The position numbers were made by a program, and so were the translations under genes. A stretch of DNA of 64,000 nt from Stomorhina lunata (Eukaryota > Arthropoda > Insecta > Diptera > Rhiniidae). Location of the stretch: assembly GCA_933228675.1 (NCBI GenBank), contig OW121742.1:33770718-33834717 (forward strand), read 5' to 3'. This document shows positions 34,595 to 45,345 of the stretch, piece by piece (within the stretch, counting starts at the first letter, position 1; each line of letters starts with the position of its first letter). The notes beneath the pieces are model-generated. The model did no database searches. It had not been told where the DNA came from and saw only the letters and a list, made by a program, of their open reading frames with translations.

Positions 34595-35412
34595 AAAAAA
34601 TTTTTATAGAAAAATTTTTAACAAAAATATTTTTCTTTGGAGAATTGTTCAATAAAAATTATATTTCATAGAAAATTTTTGGATAAAAATATTTTGATAT
34701 CAAAAAATTTTCAAATCTTTTATAGAAAAATGTTTTCTAAAAAAATTTTTCTATAGAAAAATTTTTGATAAAAAAAAAATTTCTATAAAAAAATTTCTTA
34801 CAAAAATTTTTCTATGGAACAATTTCTTACAAAAATTTTTCTATAGAAAAATTTCTTATAAAAATTTTTCTATAGAAAAATTTCTTACAAAAATTTTTCT
34901 ATAGAAAAATTTCTTACAAAAATTTTTCTATAGAAAAATTTCTTACAAAAATTTTTCTATAGAAAAATTTCTTACAAAAATTTTTCTATAGAAAAATTTC
35001 TTACAAAAATTTTTCTATAGAAAAATTTCTTACAAAAATTTTTCTATAGAAAAATTTCTTACAAAAATTTTTCTATAGAAAAATTTTCTTACAAAAATTT
35101 TTCTATAGAAAAATTTCTTACAAAAATTTTTCTATAGAAAAATTTCTTACAAAAATTTTTCTATAGAAAAATTTCTTACAAAAATTTTTCTATAGGAAAA
35201 TTTCTTACAAAAATTTTTCTATAGAAAAATTTCTTACAAAAATTGTTCTATAGAAAATTTTTTATCAAAAATTTTTCTATAGACAAATTTTTGTAATACA
35301 ATTTTTTATAGAAAAATTTTTGATAAAAAATTTTCTATAGAAAAATTTTTGTAAGAAATTTTTCTATAGAAAAATTTTTGTAAGAAAAATTTGTCTATAG
35401 AAAAATTTTTGT
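34595..35412. repeat. 29-bp satellite, homogeneous block
   Basis: Diverged at first, then about 15 nearly identical 29-bp units at 34,830-35,240 containing TTCTTACAAAAATTTTTCTA and TAGAAAAATT. It ends abruptly at unique sequence near 35,413. Confidence 0.95.
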
Positions 35413-36150
35413 GTACGAGCTCGCATTCTCCTTGAGAAGATTGGTCCGTCTTAGACGATAGGTTTTTGCATTTCAAATGATCTTTATTTAAATACATAAC
35501 CTAACTCATTTTTATTTATATCTAAATCTGTTTTCTTTTTTTTAAGTGTAAATTTGAAAAAAAAAATAGTTAATTTCTGGTTTTTATACATTCTTTTCTT
35601 TTTAATGGAAATGTTAAGAATTTTGTTTGAAAGATTTAAACCTCTTTTAGATACCCTAATATATCAACTTTATTGCATTATTACTTATAAATCCAATTTA
35701 TATGGGGAAAAAAATGTCAAAACATATTTTTTTCTAACTTTTTGCTATTATGCTGTTAAAACTGAGTAAAGAATGATGAATTCATCAGTCAATCTAATGA
35801 TTGAATGGAAAAAATAAAAAACGAAGATGATCAACGATTTTTGTAAATTTAAAATTCTTTATGAACAAATTTATTAGATGATATCGAATCCATAAATGTT
35901 GATAATCTTAAAAATATTTTTAAGAACTCTACATTTAGTTTTAGTGACTTAGAGGCAGCTTTATTTACATCTTCAAAACATTAAGAAATTTTTTTTTTCA
36001 TTAAAAAGAAAATATTGAAATTGATCATTTTGTAAAGAATAAAATTTATTTGAAGTTTAAAATTACATAACTTTTTTAGTAACGACTTATAAAAGTAAGT
36101 GTATCTTTAAATAAATACCAAAAGCATCAGCTTTACAAAAGTTTATACAT
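35413..36150. other. Gene-free spacer
   Basis: Unique A+T-rich sequence between satellite and the octamer-bearing repeat region. The small plus-strand frame at 35,554-35,769 shows hydrophobic runs but no recognisable family and no further support. Confidence 0.45.
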
Positions 36151-38215
36151 TTTTTGCATATATTTGCATATTTGGCCAAGAATCAATATTGAGTGACTTG
36201 ACCGAAAACAAAAAAAAAATACTATTTTTCCAAATTATCTTCTAAATTTAGAAAATTATATAAAAACAAACAAAACTCCTGAAAAAATGTAATTTTCTGT
36301 CAAAAATTATTAAGAATTTTCTTTCTTTTTGCAAAAAAAATTCACTTGATTGATAATTTTGTTAAGAATAAAAATTGTTTCAGCTTTAGGTATGATAAAA
36401 CAGTTTTTTTGTAAGCAATTATAAAACTAAATTTGTCTTAAAATTATTACGGGAAGTCACAGCTTTACAACTATATATAGATTATTTTCATATATTTGCA
36501 TATTTAGCTAAAATTTAATAATGAGTGAATTAACTCAAAATACCCAAAGACTGCACAAAAATGATTATTTTTATGTTAGAGTTACTTTATTGTTATACTT
36601 TATTACTTTTTTGGTAATACCTATGAAACAAAGTGTATATACAATTAAAAACTAAAGGTCTTGAGTTTATAACACGACAAAAATTATATGCATATATTTG
36701 CATATTTGACCTTAAGTCAATAATGATTGATTTCATATAATATTAGCAATTTTTTTAATAATCGCAAAACTCGTCAGAAAGATGGTATCGACTGCTTGAC
36801 TTCGAATTTACAAAATTTTGTTGTCTAGTTTTATTTGCTTTAGACAATTTTTAATAAAAGCAAACATTTTTAAAGTTTCGGTGGGTCCAACTTTTTGTCT
36901 TAAATATTTGTTAAATAAAATATATACTGGATTTAAGACCAAAGCTTCGGCTTTATTATAATATACAAATCATCTGCATATATTTGCATATTTGGCCTAA
37001 AGTCGATAATGATTGATTTTATATAATACTAATAATTTTTTGTAATAATCGATAAACTCATCAGAAAAAAATTGTCGACTGCTTGACTTCGAATTTACAA
37101 AATATTGTTGTCTAGTTTTATTTGCTTTAAACAATTTTTAATAAGAACAAAAATTTTTAAAATTTTGGTGGGTTCAACTTTTTATCTTAAATATTCGTAA
37201 AAGAAAATATATACGGGATTAAGGGCCAAAGCCTCGGCTATATTATAGTATAAAAATCATCTGCATATATTTGCATAATTGAGCTAATAATAAGCAAAAT
37301 GAACTTATAAAAAATAAGCTTAAAAAACTTATAATAGAAATGTATCCCAAGTTAAGGGTTGAAGTCATGGCTTATATACATTTATTTCTAGACTCATTGA
37401 AAGGGACCTACATTTTTACTGCAGCTTCGAACGGCAAATGCATTAGTTAAAGAAGTTTTACATTATATATATAATAACCAGTGGCTAGCTGAGTTATGAA
37501 ATGAATCTTTTTTAATTTTTAAACATTTTTTCAAGTGGGTCTGGCCAGGGATCGAACTTCAGACCTCTGGTATGCTCAGCGGTTGACTAACCTGCTATTT
37601 TACGACAGCTCACAGTCTTGGCTTTATATAATTATTTAAATTATCTGCATATATTTGCATATTAAGCATTAAATCAAACAAATTTTGCAACCAAATAACC
37701 AAACTTCAAAACTTTTAAAACCAATTTTGGGTACTACCAAAAGCTTTCTTTCATTTCCAGTTGATCTGATTCGGGAAAAAAATCAATAACCCTTATAGGA
37801 TCGAGTTAAGGAATTCAATATTTTTCTAAACAGAAATGAGTTTTGTTACATAGAACTAAGGCCAAACTTTTACTTAATGACATTATATAAATCTTTTGCA
37901 TATTCAGCCACATATCCATAATGAGTTTCGTGAATCTATCAATTAAATTGTATCTCAGATTCAAGACTTAAGACTTTGCTTTATTAAGGCATAAAGTAAA
38001 TCTGCATATATTTGCATATAAGGTCTAAAATCAATAGAGAGATATGATCTTTAAATATTTTAAATATTTCGAAAAATTAACAAATTTACATTATTACAAG
38101 CCTATAAAATAAAATATATCGTTCTAAAGGGTAAATTTTCAGCTATACAATAGTAAACAAATTATAAGCTTTACATTTTTATATGAATCGTTTGCATATA
38201 TTTGCATATTTTGGT
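36150..38215 (+). repeat. Diverged tandem units each with an ATATTTGCATAT core
   Basis: The core TGCATATATTTGCATATTTG or a close variant begins near 36,155, 36,488, 36,689, 36,975, 37,262, 37,646, 38,003 and 38,193, with a partial copy at 37,897. The units between 36,689 and 37,262 are clear tandem copies with a 286-287-bp period. Others are much more diverged, yet the core and a following AAATCAATAATGA-like phrase persist. Each core holds ATTTGCAT, the POU-family octamer. The region ends about 340 bp before the first axo coding exon. It could be a regulatory array or simply an old repeat family. One interval is enlarged by a SINE. Confidence 0.7.
37385..37620 (-). mobile_element. tRNA-derived SINE, copy 1
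   Basis: The minus strand has a tRNA-like head at about 37,616-37,540: box A region TAGCAGGTTAGTC and box B GTTCGATCCC at the right spacing. A body shared with 44,150-44,410 follows, including CTCAGCCAGCCACTGG-like sequence and a GCATTTGCC phrase. The parental tRNA cannot be named. The head does not close a perfect acceptor stem, so it is not a functional tRNA gene. Confidence 0.65.
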
Positions 38216-38554
38216 CAGAAATCACTAGTTATCGTCATGATCTAATACAAAAACATATTTGAGATATACATACATAAAGACTTTTTATAACTCCAAAAAA
38301 TTACAACCAATTTTGTATTAATATACTTCATCAGAAAAACTATTTAGTCTACTTTACAATTCTTTTAATTTTTTTTTTTCGAAAAAGAATTCTTTTGTAA
38401 TCCTTCAAAAGAAAGTGAATAACTGACATTTTTACTTTTCCCTATAATTTATTTTTTATTTCCCTGTAATTTAATTAATTCGAATACCCAATTCTTAACG
38501 CATCATTTATCGTAATCCTTATATTCATTCATATTTCTTTTTTTTCCTTTAAAG

Positions 38555-39625
38555 ATTTAATACCAACTTGTTTGAATGTAAACTACTACTACGACAACAC
38601 AATGCCTTTTATGTTAACAACAAATGCAAGAGCAGCAACAAGACCTACAATCACAGCAACATCCACATTTATAACAAGAAGAAAACGTAGAAAACCAACA
38701 GGAGCAGAAGCTGCAACCTCGACTATAAAATCATTTACATCATCATCATCGTCAGCATGGCTTCAGAAATCCATAACAATTTTTCTTTTGTCTGCCAGCG
38801 TTTTATTGAGTACAACAATAACAACAACTCATGCAGTTCCGGCTGCTACCAATTCACTTTTAATAAATTCTCAAGTTAACAACAATAATCCATTGAATAT
38901 CAACAGCAATAGCAACAACATCAATAATCTGAACAATAACAACAACAACAATTTAAATAATAACAACAACAATAATAATAATAATAACAACAACAACGAC
39001 AATATTAACAGCAATATTAATCTTAATAATGCCAACAGTTTAAATTCAAATCCACAACTAAATACGGGCGGTCTTACATCCTCCCACACAAATTTAATTA
39101 GTTCAAATGCTCAAACGACCAACAGCAATAACAATATCATCAACAACATGAACAGCAACAGCAACAACAACAATGGTGGCCTACTCGGCAATAGCAACAA
39201 CATGAATACAAATAATCCTGCCAGCAATAGCAATCTTAATCTCAACAGCAACAACATGAACATGAACAACAACAACATGAACCTGAATCTAACAGCCAAC
39301 AATATAAATAATAATATGGCTTCAGGAGGAGTTGGCCCAAATGGTGATTTGTTGTCCATAATGAATGCAACAAATATTGCTGGAGGTGTTGGTACGGCTC
39401 CGGGTGGTAGTTTGGGTAATATTGTCGCCTTGCCCAAGGAGAAGTTGTACGATAAGTGTGCGGGTCCCGCGGATCCGGGACCTTGTAAGCAGTTTACATA
39501 TAAATGGCGTTATGAATCGACCACCAATGAGTGCACCTCCTTTATTTGGGGTGGATGTGAGGGCAATGCTCAGAATCGTTTCAACAGTGAAGCAGAGTGT
39601 TTGTTCTATTGCATTGGAGCACCAC
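38555..39625 (+). CDS. axo: Axotactin-like, first coding exon (signal sequence, Asn-rich region, Kunitz domain)
   Basis: In Drosophila, axotactin is a secreted glial member of the neurexin superfamily that affects axonal excitability. Here a pyrimidine-rich tract ending AAAG at 38,554 looks like an acceptor, so untranslated exons may lie upstream. The preferred start is ATG at 38,602 (A at -3). Numbering from it, about 57 residues precede a hydrophobic core (57-75, SITIFLLSASVLL) with likely cleavage after THA near 77; this is a long signal sequence. Residues about 80-250 are Asn-rich. A Kunitz domain occupies 286-337, with six cysteines and GPCKQF at the reactive loop, giving Lys at P1 as in trypsin inhibitors. 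The donor is CCAC-GTAAGC, and the split codon continues in exon 2. The symbol rests on domain order. Confidence 0.8.
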
Positions 39626-39759
39626 GTAAGCAGATTTTGTAGTTATTACTTTAAATTCCTAATAAAAATCTAAGCACATTGGGGTAGGATAAAACAAAGA
39701 AGATTTTTCGAAATAGAATTTAAAAAAAAATTAATTTTATCAATTAATTAAATTAAAAA

Positions 39760-40985
39760 TTGACTTTTTAGGGAAAATTTTCGAGAGTTGACTATTTATA
39801 AGAAATTTTTCAAAAATTGACTATTTATAGGAAAATTTTCGAAAATTGACTATTTATAGGAAATTTTTCGAATATTGACTATTTATAAAAAATTTTTCAA
39901 AAATCAACTATTTTTAGGAAATTTTTCGAAAATTGACTATATAAAAAATTATCCAAAAATCAACTATTTTTAGGAAATTTTTCGAAAATTGATTATTTAT
40001 ATGAAACTTTTCGAAAATTGACTATTTATTTTTCAAAAATCGATTACTTCTATTAGATTTTTTGAAAATTGACTATTTATAGGAAATTTTTCGAAAATTG
40101 ATTATTTATAGGAAATTTTTCGAAAATTGACTATTTATAGGAAATTTTTCGAAAATTGACTATTTATAGGAAATTTTTCGAAAATTGACTATTTATAGGA
40201 AATATTTTGAAAATTGACTATTTGTAGGAAAGTTTCTCGAAAATTGACTATTTATAGGAAATTTTTCGAAAATTGACTATTAATAGGAAATTTTTCGAAA
40301 ATTGACTTCTTATAGGAAATTTTTTGGAAAATTGACTATTTATAGGAAATTTTTCGAAAATTTACTATTTATAGAAAATTTTTCGAAAATTGATTATTTA
40401 TAGGAAATTTTTCGAAAATTGACTATTTATAGAAAATTTTTCGAAAATTGACTATTTATATATTTTATATATAGGAAATTTCTCGAAAATTGACTATATA
40501 GGAAATTTTTCGAAAATTGACTTCTATAGGAAATTTTTCGAAAATTGACTTTTTATAGGAAATTTTTCGAAAATTGACTATTTATAGGAAATTTTTCGAA
40601 AATTGACTATTTATAGGAAATTTTGCGAAAATTTACTATTTATAGGAAATTTTTCAACAATTGACTATTTATAGAAAAATTTTCAAAAATTTATATTTAT
40701 AGGAAATTTTTCCAAAATTGACTATTTATAGGAAATTTTTCCAAAATTGACTATTTATAGAAAATTTTTCGAATATTGACTATTTATAGGAAATTTTTCA
40801 ACAATTGACTATTAATAAAAAAATTTTCAAAAATTTATATTTATAGGAAATTTTTCGAAAATTGATTATTTAGGAAATTTTTCGAAAATTGACTATTTAG
40901 GAAATTTTTCGAAAATTGATTATTTATAGGAAATTTTTCGAAAATTTATAGGAAGTTTTTAAAAAATTTACTATTTATAGGAAAT
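39760..40985 (-). repeat. 29-bp satellite, same subtype as 22.9-24.3 kb, inverted
   Basis: About 40 units of GAAAATTGACTATTTATAGG plus AAATTTTTC, the reverse complement of the unit at 22,895-24,330. Orientation is opposite although the two arrays lie only 15 kb apart. Confidence 0.95.
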
Positions 40986-40989
40986 TTTT

Positions 40990-41245
40990 CGATATAGACT
41001 AAGACAAAGACTAAGAAGAGGCTAAAACATAGACTAAGGCATAAGCTAAGATATAGACTAAGACATAGACTAAGACATAGACTAAGACATAGACTAAGAC
41101 ATAGACTAATACATATACTAATGCATAGACTAAAACATAGACTAAAACATAGACTAAAATATAGACTAATACATGGACTAAGGCATAGACTAAGACATTT
41201 ACTAGGTTAAGGAATAGACTAAGATATAAACTAAGTAGTAGGCTA
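40990..41245 (-). repeat. Degenerate 12-bp repeat, relative of the 17.5-kb array
   Basis: About 20 units of GACTAAGACATA with many substitutions. This is the reverse complement of TATGTCTTAGTC from 17,541-18,890. It directly abuts the 29-bp array, with the join at about 40,990. Confidence 0.88.
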
Positions 41246-41478
41246 AGACACATATACAAATATGACTTTTAATTTATTTTTTCTGTGCCCCACTGTGCTT
41301 AGTCTTACTTAAGCATTATTAGAAAAGAATATGTTTTTTTATGATTTATGTTAAATAAATTACCATAAGCCTCTTTTAGAGCTTTATCAATTATTGTCAT
41401 ACAAATCTAAGGATTAGCACTAACATTATACATAAAAGTATAGTTATTCTAATTAGTTTGATCTTTTTTTATTTGCAG

Positions 41479-41722
41479 ATACTCTACCACCCTTTTTGCA
41501 AACCACTACTTTACAACCCAGCACCACAGAATCCGCAGTGCCACAGCTACCCTACACCTTTTCGCCAACATATGGTGATTCGGAAACCAGTCCGGTGCCA
41601 TTTGAGCAACGTGGTCCCGAACTGACATTTGCCGAAACGGGTCAGGAGAAGACATTTGTGTTTGCCGAAAATAATACATTCATACAAATCGATGGCGATA
41701 TAATACAAACATTTCAATTGAG
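41479..41722 (+). CDS. axo: Axotactin-like, exon 2 (linker and start of laminin-G domain)
   Basis: Acceptor TTTGCAG at 41,472-41,478, donor AG-GTAATT. It reads TLPPFLQTTTLQPSTTESAV and onward, a Thr/Pro/Ser-rich linker after the Kunitz domain, then TFVFAENNTFIQIDGDIIQ, the first strands of a laminin-G fold. The split codons on both sides keep one frame with exons 1 and 3. Confidence 0.8.
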
Positions 41723-41994
41723 GTAATTGCACAATATTATGACTTTTTTATGCAGAGAAACTAATTTATAATTTTATAGTAAATATGTAAATATATGCAG
41801 ATTTTTGATATGCTATTTTAATGCTTAGTTATAGGCCTTTAATATGCTATAAATTTGGTTACGTAAGTTTTAAGTAAAAAAAGTAGTATTTCATTAAAAT
41901 TTGGGGAATTTTAAATTATATAAAATTTCGTTCTTTTGTAAGTTTGTATAATTATTTTACTCAAAAAACTTGTTTTTCTAAATTTTTTTTCTAG

Positions 41995-42214
41995 ATTATG
42001 CCGCGAAATCTCCTTTCAATTTCGTACACGCCTACCGCATGGTCTGCTCGTCTATCATAATGTCAAAAATCCCGATCGTATTAATTTAAATCCTTACGCC
42101 TTGTATGTCATTGTCGAAAAGGGTCAATTGAAAGTGGTGCATGTCTTTGGTAAACATTCGACTAGCGTGACAGTGGGTGAAGGTTTGAATCGTGATGAAT
42201 GGCACAATGTGACG
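41995..42214 (+). CDS. axo: Axotactin-like, exon 3 (laminin-G domain)
   Basis: Acceptor TTTTTTTCTAG, donor ACG-GTAAGT. It encodes LCREISFQFRTRLPHGLLVY followed by HNVKNPDRINLNPYALYV, IVEKGQLKVVHVFG and LNRDEWHNVT. The pattern FxFRTxxxxGLLxY, then LxVxxxxGxLxV, then WHxV is diagnostic of laminin-G/neurexin domains. The exon ends in phase 0 exactly after WHNVT. Confidence 0.87.
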
Positions 42215-43260
42215 GTAAGTAAAGAAAAAAACAGGAAAGAAAAAAGTAAATAAACATTAGAAAAGGAAAGAACTAAATCATAAATACAAATACAAACAAA
42301 GAACGAAATAAAGAAAAAATTAAATCTTTGATTCTCATGCGAGTATTCAAGGTAAAGCAGAGGTTCCCAAGTTATTAGTTTACATCAGAAATACTAAAGT
42401 ATTATAGATCAATACTGGGAGCCTTAAGAATTTCTAAAGAATAACTAAAAGTTAATTGATTTTTTACAAATAGTTACCTAGCATACTTTTAGGAGGTTCG
42501 AAAAAAATATTATAATTTTCTTTAGTTAAATTTTTATATTTTTAACAATTACCTAGCATACTTTTAGGAGGTTCGAAAAATATTATTATATATTTCTTTA
42601 GTTAAATTTTTATATTTTTAACAATTGCCTTTAGGCCAAATATTCTTAACTACAATTCTACATTTTCACAAGAAAAAAATAACCGCTTAAATTTAATATT
42701 TACTGTTTGTTATAGTGCGAACTATATTAATTCGAAGCTCCCAAAAGTATGCAATACATTTTCGTGTGTTCAATTACTTCTATTTGAATTGATCAGCCTC
42801 TTGTAATAATTTTGATTCAACAATATCTGAATATTCTCCATATCTCTGTAGCTCTTTTTAAAACATTTTGTATTGTTTTTTTTTTAAATCTTGGAACCTC
42901 TGCTTCTGAGATACATTTATGATTTATGAATTCCTTCGTTTTTTCCTACCTTGATTCGCTATTGTTCTAACAGACTCCAAACAAACCGGAGAAAAAGAAA
43001 AAGGAGATTAAAAAAAAAATAATTTAAAAATTCGTTATGATGTTTTCATAAGTAAACTCGAATCATCAATAATGCATTTGGCAGTTTTAGTTGTTCAAAA
43101 TTTTCATTCATTTGTGTTCGCATTTCTATTTGAGCATATCTTGCGGGAAAATAAACAAAATAGAAAAACAGCTTAAGGCAATACGAATAAGAAAATCGCT
43201 TCACTTCATTTTGAAAATAGAATTATATTTGCATTTAACTTATTTCAGTCAATCTTTGTT

Positions 43261-43510
43261 TATGGCTAAATATGCAAATATTTGCAGTTAATTTGTGTAG
43301 CATTTAAAGGCTAAGACTTTACCCTTTAATTAAGAATAAATTAACTTTAATTCTCAAAATTATATAGAAAACTGAAGAATATGTATATCAAACTCATAGC
43401 GTCTTGAATTAGCTCATATCAGTTATCTTTGATTTAATGCTAAATAGGCAAAAATATGCAGATGATTAATATATTTTTGTAAAGATCAGGTGATAAATTT
43501 AAAATTTTAG
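43261..43510 (-). repeat. Inverted relatives of the octamer-bearing units
   Basis: GGCTAAATATGCAAATATTT at 43,264 and GGCAAAAATATGCAG near 43,448 are reverse-complement relatives of the 36-38 kb core, with matching flank (GGCTAAGACTTTACCC). The repeat family is therefore not confined to the region upstream of the first coding exon. Confidence 0.55.
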
Positions 43511-43924
43511 GTACATATTGTTTTAAACTTTATTTATCATAAAACATTTATAGGAAATTTTCGAAAATTGACTACTTATAGGAAATATTTCAAAAATTGA
43601 CTTTTTATAGGAAATTTTTCGTGGTAAATTTGAAATCTTAAATAAATTTTGTTTTAAACTTTTTTTATCATAAAATGTATATCCCGCTATATCCCTCGAG
43701 AGGTTATATACAAAATGAAAGCTGCTGATATTGACTTAAAGGCACTATCAAAGTGTCTGCCATAATTAGCTCCTGATTCAAAAAACGTTGTTTACTTAAT
43801 AGAATTAATTTATAAAGTCAGGGATGTTATAGAAATCGATCATTTTTAAATCGATCGATTTTTAATATATTTTTGGATAATTTTCGGCCATTTCCCCCTT
43901 AAATCTTTATCTGATACATATTAG

Positions 43925-45112
43925 ATATGAGTTTTAAATCTTTTAACTGATTGTTTGATGATTTTTTGACGATGGTTTGATGATTATTTGATGGTTGTTT
44001 GATGATTGGCTGACGACTGTTCAATGAATTTAAATAATTATTCGATAATTGTTTCATGATTAACTGGCGATTGTTAGATGGTTATTTGTTATCTGTTTGA
44101 CGACTGTTTCATGATTGTTTCATTATTGTTTGATTTTTTTTATTTTTAATTTCCCGACAACATTCCAATTGGAACAAGGGATACTTCTCTCAGACAATGA
44201 GCTGCATCCGATTCTATTTTTAGACTCAACGGCAAATGTATTCGTAAGAGAAGTCTAATACTCAAGTACCAGTGGCTGGCTGAGTTATGAAGTGAACCGA
44301 CGCTTTTTTGAAAATTTATTTTTCTCAAGTGAGTCTGGCCGGGGATTGAACTTGGGCCCTCTGGTATGGTAGGCGGATGACTAACCTGCTATACCACGTC
44401 AGTTCACGTGATTGATTGATTGTTTGATAGTTTTATGATGATTGATTGACTGATGACTATTTGAGGATTTAAATGATTGTTTGATAATTGTTTCACGATT
44501 AACTGGCGATTGTCTGACTGTTGTTTGATTAGTTTTTAACGATTGTTTGATGATTGTTTGGCGGTTGTTTGTTGATTGGCTGATTTTTAATAATTATTTC
44601 ACGATTGACTGGCGATTGTTTGATAGTTATTTGATATCTGTTTGACGACTGTTTGATGATTGCTACATGATAGTTAAATATTTTTTTGATGAGCGATTGA
44701 CCTCTGACAGACGATTGTTAATGATTTTTGATGATTGCTCGATAATTGCTTGGCAATTGATAAGCAATTGTTTGACGATTGTTTGATAATTGGTTGACGA
44801 TTGTGTGAAGACTTTTGACGATTTTTTGATGACAGTTTCATGAATGTTGTTTGACTATTTTCTGTTTTTAATTGATGACGACTGTTGAATTATTGTTTGC
44901 CAATTGATGACGATTGACTGCCGATTGTTTAATGATTGTTAACGATGATTGATTGACGACTGTTTAATGATTTTAATTGATTGTTCGATAATTGTTTCAC
45001 AATTGACTAGCAATTGTTGGACGTTTAATTGATGGTTGTTTGGTGATTTTTTTAAATTCATTGACGTTTGTTTAATGACTTTTTGTTGATTACTTGACGA
45101 TTGATATTAAAT
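43925..45112. repeat. Degenerate GATTGTTTGATGATT repeat
   Basis: A long imperfect tract of 11-13-bp phrases (GATTGTTTGATGATTG, GACGATTG, GGCGATTG), interrupted at 44,150-44,410 by a SINE. Its irregular unit length distinguishes it from the A+T satellites. Confidence 0.85.
44150..44410 (-). mobile_element. tRNA-derived SINE, copy 2
   Basis: The minus-strand head at 44,408-44,330 has box A TGGTATAGCAGGTTAGTC and box B GTTCAATCCCC. The body matches copy 1 (37,385-37,620), with shared CTGGCTGAGTTATGAA and GGCAAATGTATT phrases (plus strand). It is inserted into the GATTGTTTGATGATT tract, which resumes on both sides. Copy 2 is longer at the 3' end of the element (left side), reaching TTCCCGACAACATTCC. 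Confidence 0.7.
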
Positions 45113-45139
45113 ATCTGTCTATAAATAATATAATAATAT

Positions 45140-45345
45140 TGCACGTTATTGGTCAAAGTTTCCTAAAAGTCAAATAATTTAATTTTTTTAATGTTTTGAG
45201 AACAAACGTATATATTTAGATATCAAATTGTATCAAACTTTTTCCAAAATAAATTATTTTAAAAACCCCTGAGGTATGTTACACAGCATCTGCTAAAAAG
45301 TCTGAGTTTTCGATCGATATTGAATATGGCGATATGACCCCACAT
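45140..45345 (-). repeat. Dispersed 56-kb-type repeat, inverted copy in axo intron 3
   Basis: GAGTTTTCGATCGATATTGA and the following sequence are the reverse complement of the unit at 56,170-56,490, and the similarity runs leftward through a TATCAAATTGTATCAAACTT phrase. It is non-coding and the family is unassigned. Confidence 0.6.

Larger units (their letters stand above)
39626..41478 (+). other. axo intron 1
   Basis: A 1,853-bp intron bounded by GTAAGC and TTTGCAG. It is mostly the reverse-complement 29-bp satellite (39,760-40,985) followed by a degenerate 12-bp-type repeat (40,990-41,245). The splice phases on both sides agree (1+2). Confidence 0.75.

Noticed and set aside
37540..37616. 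Functional tRNA gene on the minus strand
   Set aside because: Box A and box B are present, but no seven-pair acceptor stem or clean anticodon arm forms and the sequence continues into a shared body, so it is the head of a SINE.
38871..39437. Leu-rich minus-strand frames opposite axo exon 1
   Set aside because: Antisense shadow of the AAC/AAT-rich Asn tract of axotactin; no independent support.
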